Shown here: in pieces, positions 1 to 9,130 of the stretch
How positions within the stretch are numbered: position 1 is the first letter of the stretch
How the letters are laid out: every line of letters begins with the position of its first letter
Source of the DNA: Clostridiaceae bacterium
GTDB taxonomy: Bacteria > Bacillota > Clostridia > Acetivibrionales > DUMB01
Assembly: GCA_012840535.1 (NCBI GenBank)
Contig: DULF01000047.1
Location: forward strand, 1 to 47,368
Length of the DNA: 47,368 nt
Reading direction: 5' to 3'
The notes under the pieces: model-generated
What the model saw: only the letters and a program-made list of their open reading frames with translations
Databases searched by the model: none
Told to the model about the DNA's origin: nothing
Translations under genes and position numbers: made by a program

Positions 1-764
1 AGCGCTTCTTTGCCGTTATATGCTTCACATACCGAATATCCGCTGTTTTCAAAGTATGATTTTACAATCTCCACTATTTTCGCTTCATCGTCCACAACCA
101 GTATTTTTTTACGCATGTTATTCATAAGCAGTATCAGTGTAATTATAACTCCGGCCGTTTCAAAATACAGTCCTTCAACAGCGTGAGTATTGTCAATCGA
201 TATCTGATAGGTCGAATATAAGCTATAGATAACCGCCGCTGTCGTACCTATTGCTATAAGGGAGTCCATGTTAGGGCTCCTTTGGATAAGCGCTTTATAT
301 CCGACTGTGTAGAATTTGTTTCCGGCTATGATTACCGGTATAACCAATGCCAGTTGGGTAAGCGCGTATCTCAAAGGAAAATGCATGGGCTCAAGGAAGC
401 CGGGTATAGGGAATGGCAGCCACGAAATCATCGGCACCATTGCAAGGTATAACAGAGGCGCGGTGAATATTGCCGCTATGATGAATTTTCTCCAAAGCGT
501 GCGTATCTCTTTCTCCTTGCGCAGCTTATCCTCGTCAACAGCAGCTTTTTTCTCAATATTTATAACCTCATATCCTATTTTTTCAATGACCTGCTTTATT
601 TCGGAGAATCTGGTTTTCTGAGGGTCATATTCTACGGTTGCCTTTTCCGTGGCAAAGTTTACAGAAACACGTAATACTCCTTCTTTTTTGCCCAATACTT
701 TTTCAATTCTGCTAGCACATGCTGCGCAGGTCATGCCGCCTATCTTAACAATTTCTTTATTCAT
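1..764 (-). CDS. CopA-type heavy-metal P1B ATPase N-terminal region (HMA domain + first TM helices) continuing in frame into a response-regulator receiver domain; runs off the left edge
   Basis: Manual minus-strand translation from ATG 764: MNKEIVKIGGMTCAACASRIEKVLGKKEG...GLYFETAGVIITLILL|MNNMRKKILVVDDEAKIVEIVKSYFENSGYSVCEAYNGKEA; no stop before base 1; GMTCAAC HMA motif; KKILVVDDE receiver motif. Confidence 0.8.
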   Translation of the reverse strand, partial: MNKEIVKIGGMTCAACASRIEKVLGKKEGVLRVSVNFATEKATVEYDPQKTRFSEIKQVIEKIGYEVINIEKKAAVDEDKLRKEKEIRTLWRKFIIAAIFTAPLLYLAMVPMISWLPFPIPGFLEPMHFPLRYALTQLALVIPVIIAGNKFYTVGYKALIQRSPNMDSLIAIGTTAAVIYSLYSTYQISIDNTHAVEGLYFETAGVIITLILLMNNMRKKILVVDDEAKIVEIVKSYFENSGYSVCEAYNGKEA

Positions 765-813
765 TACAATTCACCTCTCATTAGTTAGCATAAATGTCAG
801 TATATACGTACCG

Positions 814-2664
814 TCAATGGCAGGAAGGCAACCCGCTGGTATCTACAGATTCCTGTATGGTCGGAACATATTTGATTACTTCTTCCTTAATTGCATCAAT
901 GTCAATTTGGTTTATATCATCAACAACCTTTACATAGCCATAAAATGTGTTATCGAAAGCAGCAAAATCAAAATCGCCGTCAGGTATTAAAAATAATTTA
1001 TTCTCCCCCTCCTGCATTCTGATTTGTGCATAATACTTGGGAAATATAAGTATGCTGTTGCTGTCATTTAATTTAACAGCGTTAATGTTCCATGTTGTTT
1101 CTATTCCCCTCTGCATTACCACTACTGCCGGGGAAAACCTGTCCTCTTCCATGTTTATTTCAACAATCTGTTTCCCGTCTTCTATTCTGGCAATTGCAAC
1201 TTTGTCAGTAGGTATTTTGTATCCGGATTTTTGAAGTCCCCCATTTGAGCCTGATGCATCAACGTTATTAATATCATCAACTACAGTTATTTTGCTCCTT
1301 ATCATGCCCATCCAACAGCTATACGCAAATATCCCGGTTTGTTCCGGAGTGAATTCTATAATATTGTCTCCTGGCTCAAGCTTTTTTACTTTATTGAATT
1401 TTGGTATTATTATTTCATTATTACAGCCATTTATGTCGCTTTTCCGAGCCTTTATGATCCACCTTACAGGTATGCCTTTTTGAACCGTTACCGGTTCATA
1501 CCTCCCTGGCTGCAGATTTGTAGTTACAATCTGGACACAATCTTTTATTGTTGCAATATTGCCGCTTTTAGCGCCGCTGTCTGAACCAAACGGTATGGAA
1601 GGCAATGAAAAGCCTGACAATGCCAGGCCTCTGTTAGCCATGGCTATTCCAAGCACTATAACCAGTACGGCGCTTACTTTTATCATCTTATGAGTAAATT
1701 TTCCGGTCAATATGGAACTGAGTGCGCCCAGACCGAACATCAAAGGCACTGTACCCATGCTAAAGAAAAACATGGACAATGCTCCTGCCACAATACTTCC
1801 GGTACCCAGCGCATAAATCTGCATGGCCTGAAGCGGCCCGCACGGCATTAAACCATTGAACAGTCCAACAAAAAAAGGTCCATATCTTCCATTGTTATTG
1901 TAAAGCTTGCTGCCAAATATCTTGGGCATCTTGGGGTTCAGCTTCCTAAGCCAGGGAAATATATTAAGCATATTTAGTCCCATAATTATCATGAACAAGC
2001 CGGATATAATTGCAACAATTCCCTTGGCAGCCCCGGAAAAACTAATGATGGAACCTAATGCTCCTACTGTGCCTCCGATAACGGTATAGGATATTATCCT
2101 GCCGCTGTTATAGAGCAAACTTGGTTTCAGCTTCGAAATCTTGCCGGGGTTTCCGTTGTCAATCTTGTATGAAACGCACTGGGACAGGTTGATTCCCCCG
2201 CACATTGCAATACAGTGCATTGAAGTAATAAGTCCGACAACAAAAAGTACACCATACCCCATTGATTGGTTAATCTCCGGTATAAAGTTAAAACCAACAG
2301 TGTTTTTAATGATAAGATAGAGAGCCAGCAATATAATCCCTATGCCAAGAAACTGGCTTATTGACATTCTATCTTTTTTGGCTTCATTTTCTTTTGTTTT
2401 TGAAATAGTTTCGCTGCCTGGCTTGTTCGTTTCGCTGCCCGGCTTATTTATTACTGTATAATCCATCTCTTCTAATGTTTTAATAATTTGTTCCAACCGT
2501 ATTGCATTTGCGTCATAAGTAATGTAAACATTGGAACTGCTGTAAATCGCTTTTACTTCCACTATGCCGTTTAGTTTTTTAAGAGCGTTCTCTATCCTCA
2601 TTACACAGCTTGTACAGGCCATACCCTCTATCCGGAGGATTTTGCGCATTATTCTTCGTTCCAT
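814..2664 (-). CDS. HMA domain + sulfite exporter TauE/SafE (UreH/DsbD-like) membrane domain + cupredoxin-like C-terminal domains; putative copper-handling protein
   Basis: GMACTSCVMRIE HMA motif; SMHCIAMCGGINLSQC and GLMPCGPLQAMQIYALGTGS membrane-domain motifs; cupredoxin-like repeats at C-terminus; upstream of copA-like gene on the same strand. Confidence 0.82.
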   Translation of the reverse strand: MERRIMRKILRIEGMACTSCVMRIENALKKLNGIVEVKAIYSSSNVYITYDANAIRLEQIIKTLEEMDYTVINKPGSETNKPGSETISKTKENEAKKDRMSISQFLGIGIILLALYLIIKNTVGFNFIPEINQSMGYGVLFVVGLITSMHCIAMCGGINLSQCVSYKIDNGNPGKISKLKPSLLYNSGRIISYTVIGGTVGALGSIISFSGAAKGIVAIISGLFMIIMGLNMLNIFPWLRKLNPKMPKIFGSKLYNNNGRYGPFFVGLFNGLMPCGPLQAMQIYALGTGSIVAGALSMFFFSMGTVPLMFGLGALSSILTGKFTHKMIKVSAVLVIVLGIAMANRGLALSGFSLPSIPFGSDSGAKSGNIATIKDCVQIVTTNLQPGRYEPVTVQKGIPVRWIIKARKSDINGCNNEIIIPKFNKVKKLEPGDNIIEFTPEQTGIFAYSCWMGMIRSKITVVDDINNVDASGSNGGLQKSGYKIPTDKVAIARIEDGKQIVEINMEEDRFSPAVVVMQRGIETTWNINAVKLNDSNSILIFPKYYAQIRMQEGENKLFLIPDGDFDFAAFDNTFYGYVKVVDDINQIDIDAIKEEVIKYVPTIQESVDTSGLPSCH

Positions 2665-2906
2665 ACCACACCTCTTTTTTTCCTCAATAAGCTTTTTTCG
2701 CCTAACGCTGTAACATTGCTAAATCATTATTCAATTTAACATATTTTTATGGAGATTTTATGAAGATTTACATTCAGATAAATATTATTTTAATACTTCA
2801 AAGCATAGTACTGCGCTTTTAGCCATAATCCAACATAGTTGCCTGTGGTATATGCATACTATATAATTAAATACGTTAACAATAAATTGCGGGGGGCTGG
2901 TAGGCG

Positions 2907-3377
2907 ATGAAGGTTGGAATAGGCCAGGACAGCCATAAGTTCGACTTTGAAAATAAAGAAAAAAAGCTCATCTTAGGAGGAGTGGTGTTTGAAGGCTATC
3001 CTCCGCTTCAGGGCAACAGTGATGCTGATGTGGTGCTCCATTCCTTAACGAATGCAATCTCAGGAGTTACCTGCGTCAATATATTGGGAGAAATAAGCGA
3101 CAAAATGTGCCTTGAGCAGGGAATAACGGACAGCAGGGAATATTTGCGCGAAGCGTTGAAATACTTAGAGGGCAGCAAGATTGTACATATTTCCATATCC
3201 ATAGAATGCCTTGTGCCAAAAATCACTCCAAAAATACCTGAAATCAGGAAAAGCATATCTGAACTGCTGGATTTGCCTGAAAACTGCATAGGAATAACCG
3301 CCACTACCGGCGAAGGCCTTACTGAATTCGGCAAGGGTAACGGAATACAGGTGTTTAGCTGCGTGACCGTGGTTTGA
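2907..3377 (+). CDS. ispF: 2-C-methyl-D-erythritol 2,4-cyclodiphosphate synthase, divergent
   Basis: MKVGIGQDSHKF, LILGGV, NSDADVVLHSLTNAI, TATTGEGLTEFGKGNGI; 156 aa. Confidence 0.8.
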   Translation: MKVGIGQDSHKFDFENKEKKLILGGVVFEGYPPLQGNSDADVVLHSLTNAISGVTCVNILGEISDKMCLEQGITDSREYLREALKYLEGSKIVHISISIECLVPKITPKIPEIRKSISELLDLPENCIGITATTGEGLTEFGKGNGIQVFSCVTVV

Positions 3378-3435
3378 ATAGGTATGACCCGCCTCATTGA
3401 ACAATATATTTAGCATTATTGCTCTTCGTGTTTAA

Positions 3436-3459
3436 GGGGACGGTCTGCCTTCCGTCCCC
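3436..3459. repeat. palindromic GGGGACGG...CCGTCCCC hairpin
   Basis: GGGGACGG-TCTGCCTT-CCGTCCCC, 8-bp perfect arms, intergenic between convergent genes. Confidence 0.75.
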
Positions 3460-3492
3460 GTGATTTCATTCCACCTTCTTATTCCTTCCGGT

Positions 3493-4716
3493 TCAGCTTC
3501 TGAAAAGCGCCTTTTCCTTATTGAACATTGACGTTGCAAGCGTCAATGTAAGTGCCACATATACTACTGACGATAGCAATGCTGCTAAAAGGTTTGTATA
3601 ATTAATTGTCCCGCTTAAAACCATTTTAAAGGCTGATATGGTATTGATAACCGGTATAAAATACATAACCAACTGAATGTCCGCCGGTTGGGTGAACATT
3701 GTAGCATAACCGGGAATCATTGCAGCAATCATAAGGAAAGAAAGATAAGTCTGAGCTTCCTTAAATGACCTAGCATATGTACTCAAGGCGATTTGTATTC
3801 CTGCAAAGGTCATGCCAAGAGCTATGGCTATCAATATTGCAAGCACGAGTGCCGGAGTCGGAATATTAAATCCGGTAATTTCCGTTCCTGTTCCCATCGT
3901 CAGGGAATTCGGGTTAATCATGTATCCGATAGCGAATCCGATGATTATTGAAACAACGCTGACAAAGGAAAACAAAGTAACAGTGAAATATTTTCCCAGC
4001 AAAATTGATGCCCTGTCCGGCTTTGTTGTAAGCAGGGGTTCAAATGTATTCCTCTCCTTTTCCCCTGCCACCAGGTCAGTAGCGGCAGGAATTCCGCCTA
4101 CTACCACCAAAAGCCCCAACATAAATGGGAGTGTCATTATAAGTATAGGATTGCTTGACTTGTTTTCATCTGCAACATCAGTATGCTCTATCCTTGCCGG
4201 TTCAAGAATTTCAGGGTTGATATTCAATGCTGTAAGCCTTTCTCTCACAACCCTGGCATTAAATTCTCCTATAGCCTGGCTTAACATTTGCAGGCTTGCC
4301 TCAGACTTCAGCTTCATCCTGTCATAGATAATATTAATTGTAAATGGCTTGCCAGACTCCATTTTCTCTTTGTAGTCCTTTTCAAAATCAAGTACAGCAC
4401 TTATCACTTCCTGTCTTATGGCTTCAATCGGATCGTCAACATCTATAAGCTTTATATTAGGCCAATTCCCCAAAATGTCGTTTTGTATCAATTCTTTTAT
4501 CTCATCCGTCCTGGAATTCTCAGAAAGCGCAATGGAAATGTTTTCAGTAATATCCCTCTGCATTTTTTGCACTCCGCCGCCAACCAATATATTCATTAAG
4601 GGTATTATTATCATCGGTACCAACAAACTTGTTATTAAAGTCTTTTTATCCCTGGCAATATCTTTAACCTCTTTTTTAAATACTATCCAGACATGCTTAA
4701 TGTTCATGCTTTCCAC
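3493..4716 (-). CDS. natB: ABC-2 type transporter permease, NatB-like
   Basis: 407 aa, N-terminal TM anchor, large extracellular segment, AGEKERNTFEPLLTTKP motif; overlaps upstream ATPase gene. Confidence 0.8.
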   Translation of the reverse strand: MESMNIKHVWIVFKKEVKDIARDKKTLITSLLVPMIIIPLMNILVGGGVQKMQRDITENISIALSENSRTDEIKELIQNDILGNWPNIKLIDVDDPIEAIRQEVISAVLDFEKDYKEKMESGKPFTINIIYDRMKLKSEASLQMLSQAIGEFNARVVRERLTALNINPEILEPARIEHTDVADENKSSNPILIMTLPFMLGLLVVVGGIPAATDLVAGEKERNTFEPLLTTKPDRASILLGKYFTVTLFSFVSVVSIIIGFAIGYMINPNSLTMGTGTEITGFNIPTPALVLAILIAIALGMTFAGIQIALSTYARSFKEAQTYLSFLMIAAMIPGYATMFTQPADIQLVMYFIPVINTISAFKMVLSGTINYTNLLAALLSSVVYVALTLTLATSMFNKEKALFRS

Positions 4717-5428
4717 CTACCAATCTCACGAATATTTCCTCGAGGTTGGGATTATTGTATTTTTCTTTAAATTCTTCAATTGTGCCGGTATCTACAAGAT
4801 TTCCTTTATGAATTATTCCAATTCTGTCACACAACTTCTCAACCTCGCTCATGGAATGGCTCGATAATACAATCGTTTTCCCTTGTCTTTTACACTCACG
4901 AATAAATTCATGTACTCCTCTTATTGCACTCACATCAAGGCCTGAGGTAGGCTCGTCAAAAAGCATTATATCAGGATTATGTACAATAGCACGCGCAAAA
5001 GCCACTTTCTGCTTCATACCTTTTGATAGTTTCGAAGCCCTGCGGTTGGCGTATTCCTCCATGCCAAAGGCCTTTACCAGGTAATTCACTCTTTCCTTTA
5101 TACTCTCTTTGTCCATATCATTAAGCTCGGCAAAATATGTAATGTTCTCAACGGCGGTAAGCCTGTCATATAGTCCGCTTTCACCACCAAAGAGTATTCC
5201 TATGCTCGCTCTCACCTTCGCAGGTTCTTTTAGGATGTCAAAATCTCCCATCTCTGCGGTTCCCTCAGTTGGCTTAAGCATAGTTGCCAACATTCGCAGG
5301 GTCGTGGTTTTCCCTGCTCCGTTTTCGCCGAGCAATCCGAAAATCTCTCCATCGTTTACTTCAAAGCTGATGTGGTTAACAGCCGTAAAATCTCCAAACT
5401 TTTTTGTCAGCCCTTTTACTTTGATCAT
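4697..5428 (-). CDS. natA: ABC transporter ATP-binding protein, NatA-like
   Basis: Walker A GENGAGKTT, signature LSKGMKQKVAFARA, Walker B IMLFDEPTSGLD. Confidence 0.88.
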   Translation of the reverse strand: MIKVKGLTKKFGDFTAVNHISFEVNDGEIFGLLGENGAGKTTTLRMLATMLKPTEGTAEMGDFDILKEPAKVRASIGILFGGESGLYDRLTAVENITYFAELNDMDKESIKERVNYLVKAFGMEEYANRRASKLSKGMKQKVAFARAIVHNPDIMLFDEPTSGLDVSAIRGVHEFIRECKRQGKTIVLSSHSMSEVEKLCDRIGIIHKGNLVDTGTIEEFKEKYNNPNLEEIFVRLVGGKHEH

Positions 5429-5441
5429 TGATTTACTCTCC

Positions 5442-6158
5442 TTATCTACAGTTTAGAATTGCTTCCGCCACCGGTATGTCTTCCCTCGTAGTAATTTTTA
5501 TGTTGTCGTATCCGCCCATCACCAGTTTTGGCTTATGTCCTAAACGTTCAACCAATGAAGCATCATCAGTACCTATAAAACCATCTTCCAGCGCTTTTTT
5601 ATGGGCGTCCAGGATTAACCCGTATTTAAAGGTCTGTGGAGTCTGAATTAACCAAAGGGCACTTCTGTCAAGAGTTTCAACAACAAAGCCGTCTTTGTCC
5701 GAGCGTTTTACCGTGTCCTTTACAGGCACGGCGACACAGGATGCGCCAAATTCATATGCTGCATATATGCTGTCAATAATATTTTTCTCCCCGGCAAACG
5801 GCCTTGCTCCATCGTGAATAAGCACTATATCGCAACTTTTATCAACCTCCAGCAGGCCATTGTACACGGAATCCTGCCTTTCAAGCCCGCCTGCCACCAG
5901 GGTTTTGACTTTTGTAAAACCATACTCGTCTATGATGTTTTGCTTGCAATACAATATTTCATATTCATTCACAACAAGCACAATTTCATTAATAAAACGG
6001 CAATCCTCAAAAACCTGAAGAGTTCTTGCCAGAACCGGTATGCCGCATATTTCCAGATATTGCTTGTTTATATCCATATTCATGCGGGTACCTTTACCCG
6101 CCGCAACAATAACTGAGCTAACAAATAAATCAGGCAACTTTTTCACAATATCCTCCAA
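5442..6158 (-). CDS. ispD: 2-C-methyl-D-erythritol 4-phosphate cytidylyltransferase
   Basis: VIVAAGKGTRM, VLIHDGARPF, QTPQTFK, TDDASLVE motifs. Confidence 0.92.
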   Translation of the reverse strand: MEDIVKKLPDLFVSSVIVAAGKGTRMNMDINKQYLEICGIPVLARTLQVFEDCRFINEIVLVVNEYEILYCKQNIIDEYGFTKVKTLVAGGLERQDSVYNGLLEVDKSCDIVLIHDGARPFAGEKNIIDSIYAAYEFGASCVAVPVKDTVKRSDKDGFVVETLDRSALWLIQTPQTFKYGLILDAHKKALEDGFIGTDDASLVERLGHKPKLVMGGYDNIKITTREDIPVAEAILNCR

Positions 6159-6355
6159 AATTATTTATTCTTGGCATTACGGTTATGATTATAACATAAT
6201 ATTCCTGCCCTTAAAATAAAATTGCTGATATTTTTAAAAAATACCCCCATGAATAAAGCACATAGCACCATAGAAATTTCATACAGATGTGTTATATTTA
6301 TATTTTAAGCACAATTACTATTTCTTTTCAAAAATATCAAAACGGGGTGGAAGAA

Positions 6356-9022
6356 ATGCTTGCAGTTACTGACCTAAGATGCGAGTATAAGGTTAATCCT
6401 TTAGGAATAGACGTGATGAGGCCAAGATTGAGCTGGAAAATAAAGTCAGACTTAAGGGGTGTCATACAGACAGCATATCACGTTCAAGTATCTCGTAATG
6501 ACAATACCTTCACGGATATTGTGTGGGATTCCGGGAAAATAAACACTGACCAGTCCATACATATTGAATATAAAGGGAGTACCTTAAAGTCAAGAACACG
6601 CTATTATTACAGAGTAAAAATATGGGATAACAAAGGCAACGTTTCTGACTGGAGCGAACCAGCTTTCTGGGAAATGGGGTTGTTGAACGTTTCCGAATGG
6701 AAAGCGGACTTCATTACACCGGACTTTGGCGTTGAAAGCCAGGATTCGGAAGCCTGCCCAATGTTGAGAAAAACATTTAAAGTTAACGGCAAAGTTAAAA
6801 GCGCAAGAATTTATGCAACAAGCCTGGGTTTGTATGAACTCTACCTGAATGAAGCAAGAGTGGGCGACCTGCTGTTCACCCCCGGCTGGACCAGTTACAA
6901 TAAGCGGCTTCAGTATCAGACCTATGATATCACCCCAATGTTATCAAACGGGGAAAACACAATCGGTATCATATTGGGCAATGGTTGGTATAAAGGAAAT
7001 CTTGCATGGGAAGGAAGCAAAAACATATTCGGCGACAAATTAGCCGCACTTTTGCAAATGCATATTACTTATGAAGACGGAAAAGAAGAAGTTATTGTCA
7101 CGGATAAAGATTGGAAAGCATCGACAGGACCGATTCTCATGTCGGAAATATATCATGGCGAAATATATGATGCCAGGCTTGAAAAAGAGGGTTGGTGCAC
7201 GAATGATTTTGACGACAGCAAATGGCACGGCGTAAAGGTGCTTGATAAGCCTAAGAATATATTGGTGGCACAGGTCAACGAGCCTGTAAGAAAAATAGAG
7301 GAGATAAAACCGGTGGCAATCATAGCCACACCTTCAGGCGAAACAGTGCTGGATATGGGACAAAATATGGTCGGCTGGCTGCGTTTTACTGTGGAAGGCA
7401 AATCAGGAACGGTTGTCACCATCAAGCATGCGGAAGTATTGGATAAAGAAGGCAACTTCTACACGAAAAACTTAAGGAAAGCCAAACAAACGATACAATA
7501 CATTTTAAAAGGCCGGGGGCAGGAAGTTTTTGAGCCCCATTTCACATTCCAGGGATTCAGATTTGCCAAAGTTGAAGGGTATCCCGGCAAACTGTCGCTT
7601 GATAACTTTACCGGTGTTGTAATCCATTCTGATATGGAGCAAACCGGCAGCTTCAAATGTTCGGACGAATTGGTCAACCAACTTCAACATAACATTTTGT
7701 GGGGACAGAAAGGTAATTTCCTCGATGTACCTACCGACTGCCCGCAGAGGGATGAGAGGCTTGGATGGACCGGCGACGCGCAAGTATTTATCCGTACCGC
7801 CTGTTTTAATATGAATACGGCTCTCTTTTTTACAAAATGGTTAAGGGACTTGAAAGCAGACCAACTGGATAACGGCGGCGTGCCATATGTTATTCCCAAT
7901 ATCCTGAACGAAAATTCCCATTCAGCCTCCGCCTGGGGAGATGCGGCAACAATCTGCCCCTGGACCATATACCTCTGTTATGGTGATAAGAAAATACTCG
8001 AAGAGCAGTATGAAAGTATGAAATCCTGGGTTGAGTATATAAGAAATCAGGGACCGGATGAATATCTTTGGAATACAGGTTTTCATTTCGGAGATTGGCT
8101 TGCGCTTGATTCAAAAGAGGGCAGCTATATTGGGGCAACATCAAAAGAATATATCGCAACGGCCTTCTACGCGTATTCAACATCACTTGTCGTAAAGGCT
8201 GCCAAAATACTTGGAAAGGAAGAGGACGCAAAAAAGTATGAAGAGCTTTATTTCAGAATTCTTGAAGCCTTCAGGAAGGAATTTGTCACGCCAAACGGAC
8301 GTATTGCTTCGCCCACGCAGACAGCCCATGTTCTTGCACTGATGTTTGACTTATTGGAAGAAAAAGACAGGGAAAGGGCTATTAAGACGCTGGTTGAATA
8401 TCTTGAAGAAAATAATTACCACCTTAACACGGGCTTTGTTGGTACTCCCTATCTATGTCCGGTTTTAAGCAGATATGGATATAATGATATCGCTTACAAG
8501 CTTCTTTTGCAAAAAGACTATCCTTCATGGCTGTACCAGATAACCAAAGGAGCAACTACCATATGGGAACACTGGGATGGGATTAAAGAGGACGGTTCTT
8601 TCTGGAGCGAAGATATGAATTCTTTCAATCACTACGCTTACGGCTCGATAGGAGAATGGCTTTACAGAGTTGTGGCAGGAATTGATACTGATGAGGAAAA
8701 ACCGGGATACAAACACATTTATATAAGTCCGCAACCTGACAGGTCCCTGTCTTTCGCAGAAGCATCGCTTAAGTCCATGTACGGGGAAATAAAATCTGCC
8801 TGGACATGGAAAGAAGACAACATGGAGCTAATTGTCAGCATTCCTCCGAATACAACTGCAACAGTAAAGTTGCCCTATGCAAAGTTTGACGAGGTAAAAG
8901 AAAACGGGAAAGCCGCCTGCGAAGCTGAAGGCATCAGCAGCTGTGAAGAAACTGATTCAGGAGTAAAGCTTGAACTGGGCTCAGGCAGTTACATGTTTTC
9001 CTACCCTGTATATAAGGCATAA
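6356..9022 (+). CDS. alpha-L-rhamnosidase (GH78)
   Basis: ORF opens at 6287 but ATG 6356 has GGGGTGG just upstream; RPRLSWK, GWYKGNLAW, DVPTDCPQRDERLGWTGDAQVF motifs. Confidence 0.9.
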   Translation: MLAVTDLRCEYKVNPLGIDVMRPRLSWKIKSDLRGVIQTAYHVQVSRNDNTFTDIVWDSGKINTDQSIHIEYKGSTLKSRTRYYYRVKIWDNKGNVSDWSEPAFWEMGLLNVSEWKADFITPDFGVESQDSEACPMLRKTFKVNGKVKSARIYATSLGLYELYLNEARVGDLLFTPGWTSYNKRLQYQTYDITPMLSNGENTIGIILGNGWYKGNLAWEGSKNIFGDKLAALLQMHITYEDGKEEVIVTDKDWKASTGPILMSEIYHGEIYDARLEKEGWCTNDFDDSKWHGVKVLDKPKNILVAQVNEPVRKIEEIKPVAIIATPSGETVLDMGQNMVGWLRFTVEGKSGTVVTIKHAEVLDKEGNFYTKNLRKAKQTIQYILKGRGQEVFEPHFTFQGFRFAKVEGYPGKLSLDNFTGVVIHSDMEQTGSFKCSDELVNQLQHNILWGQKGNFLDVPTDCPQRDERLGWTGDAQVFIRTACFNMNTALFFTKWLRDLKADQLDNGGVPYVIPNILNENSHSASAWGDAATICPWTIYLCYGDKKILEEQYESMKSWVEYIRNQGPDEYLWNTGFHFGDWLALDSKEGSYIGATSKEYIATAFYAYSTSLVVKAAKILGKEEDAKKYEELYFRILEAFRKEFVTPNGRIASPTQTAHVLALMFDLLEEKDRERAIKTLVEYLEENNYHLNTGFVGTPYLCPVLSRYGYNDIAYKLLLQKDYPSWLYQITKGATTIWEHWDGIKEDGSFWSEDMNSFNHYAYGSIGEWLYRVVAGIDTDEEKPGYKHIYISPQPDRSLSFAEASLKSMYGEIKSAWTWKEDNMELIVSIPPNTTATVKLPYAKFDEVKENGKAACEAEGISSCEETDSGVKLELGSGSYMFSYPVYKA

Positions 9023-9038
9023 GGTTTCGCAGAAAACT

Positions 9039-9074
9039 CAGGGCTGTTAACTTCAACACAAGTCAACAGCCCTG
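9039..9074 (+). terminator. intrinsic-terminator-like hairpin between convergent genes
   Basis: CAGGGCTGTT...AACAGCCCTG inverted repeat just after the rhamnosidase stop. Confidence 0.6.
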
Positions 9075-9130
9075 TATCTTATAAAACCTTACATTATCAG
9101 GACAATATGCAAAAAAACAAATGCAGTAGG

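Noticed and set aside
316-990. Plus-strand ORFs of 101 and 113 aa at the left edge
   Set aside because: Antisense to the CopA-like and HMA-SafE genes; no SD, no recognisable features.
3812-4327. 171-aa plus-strand ORF antisense to natB
   Set aside because: Shadow ORF without an SD or recognisable motifs.
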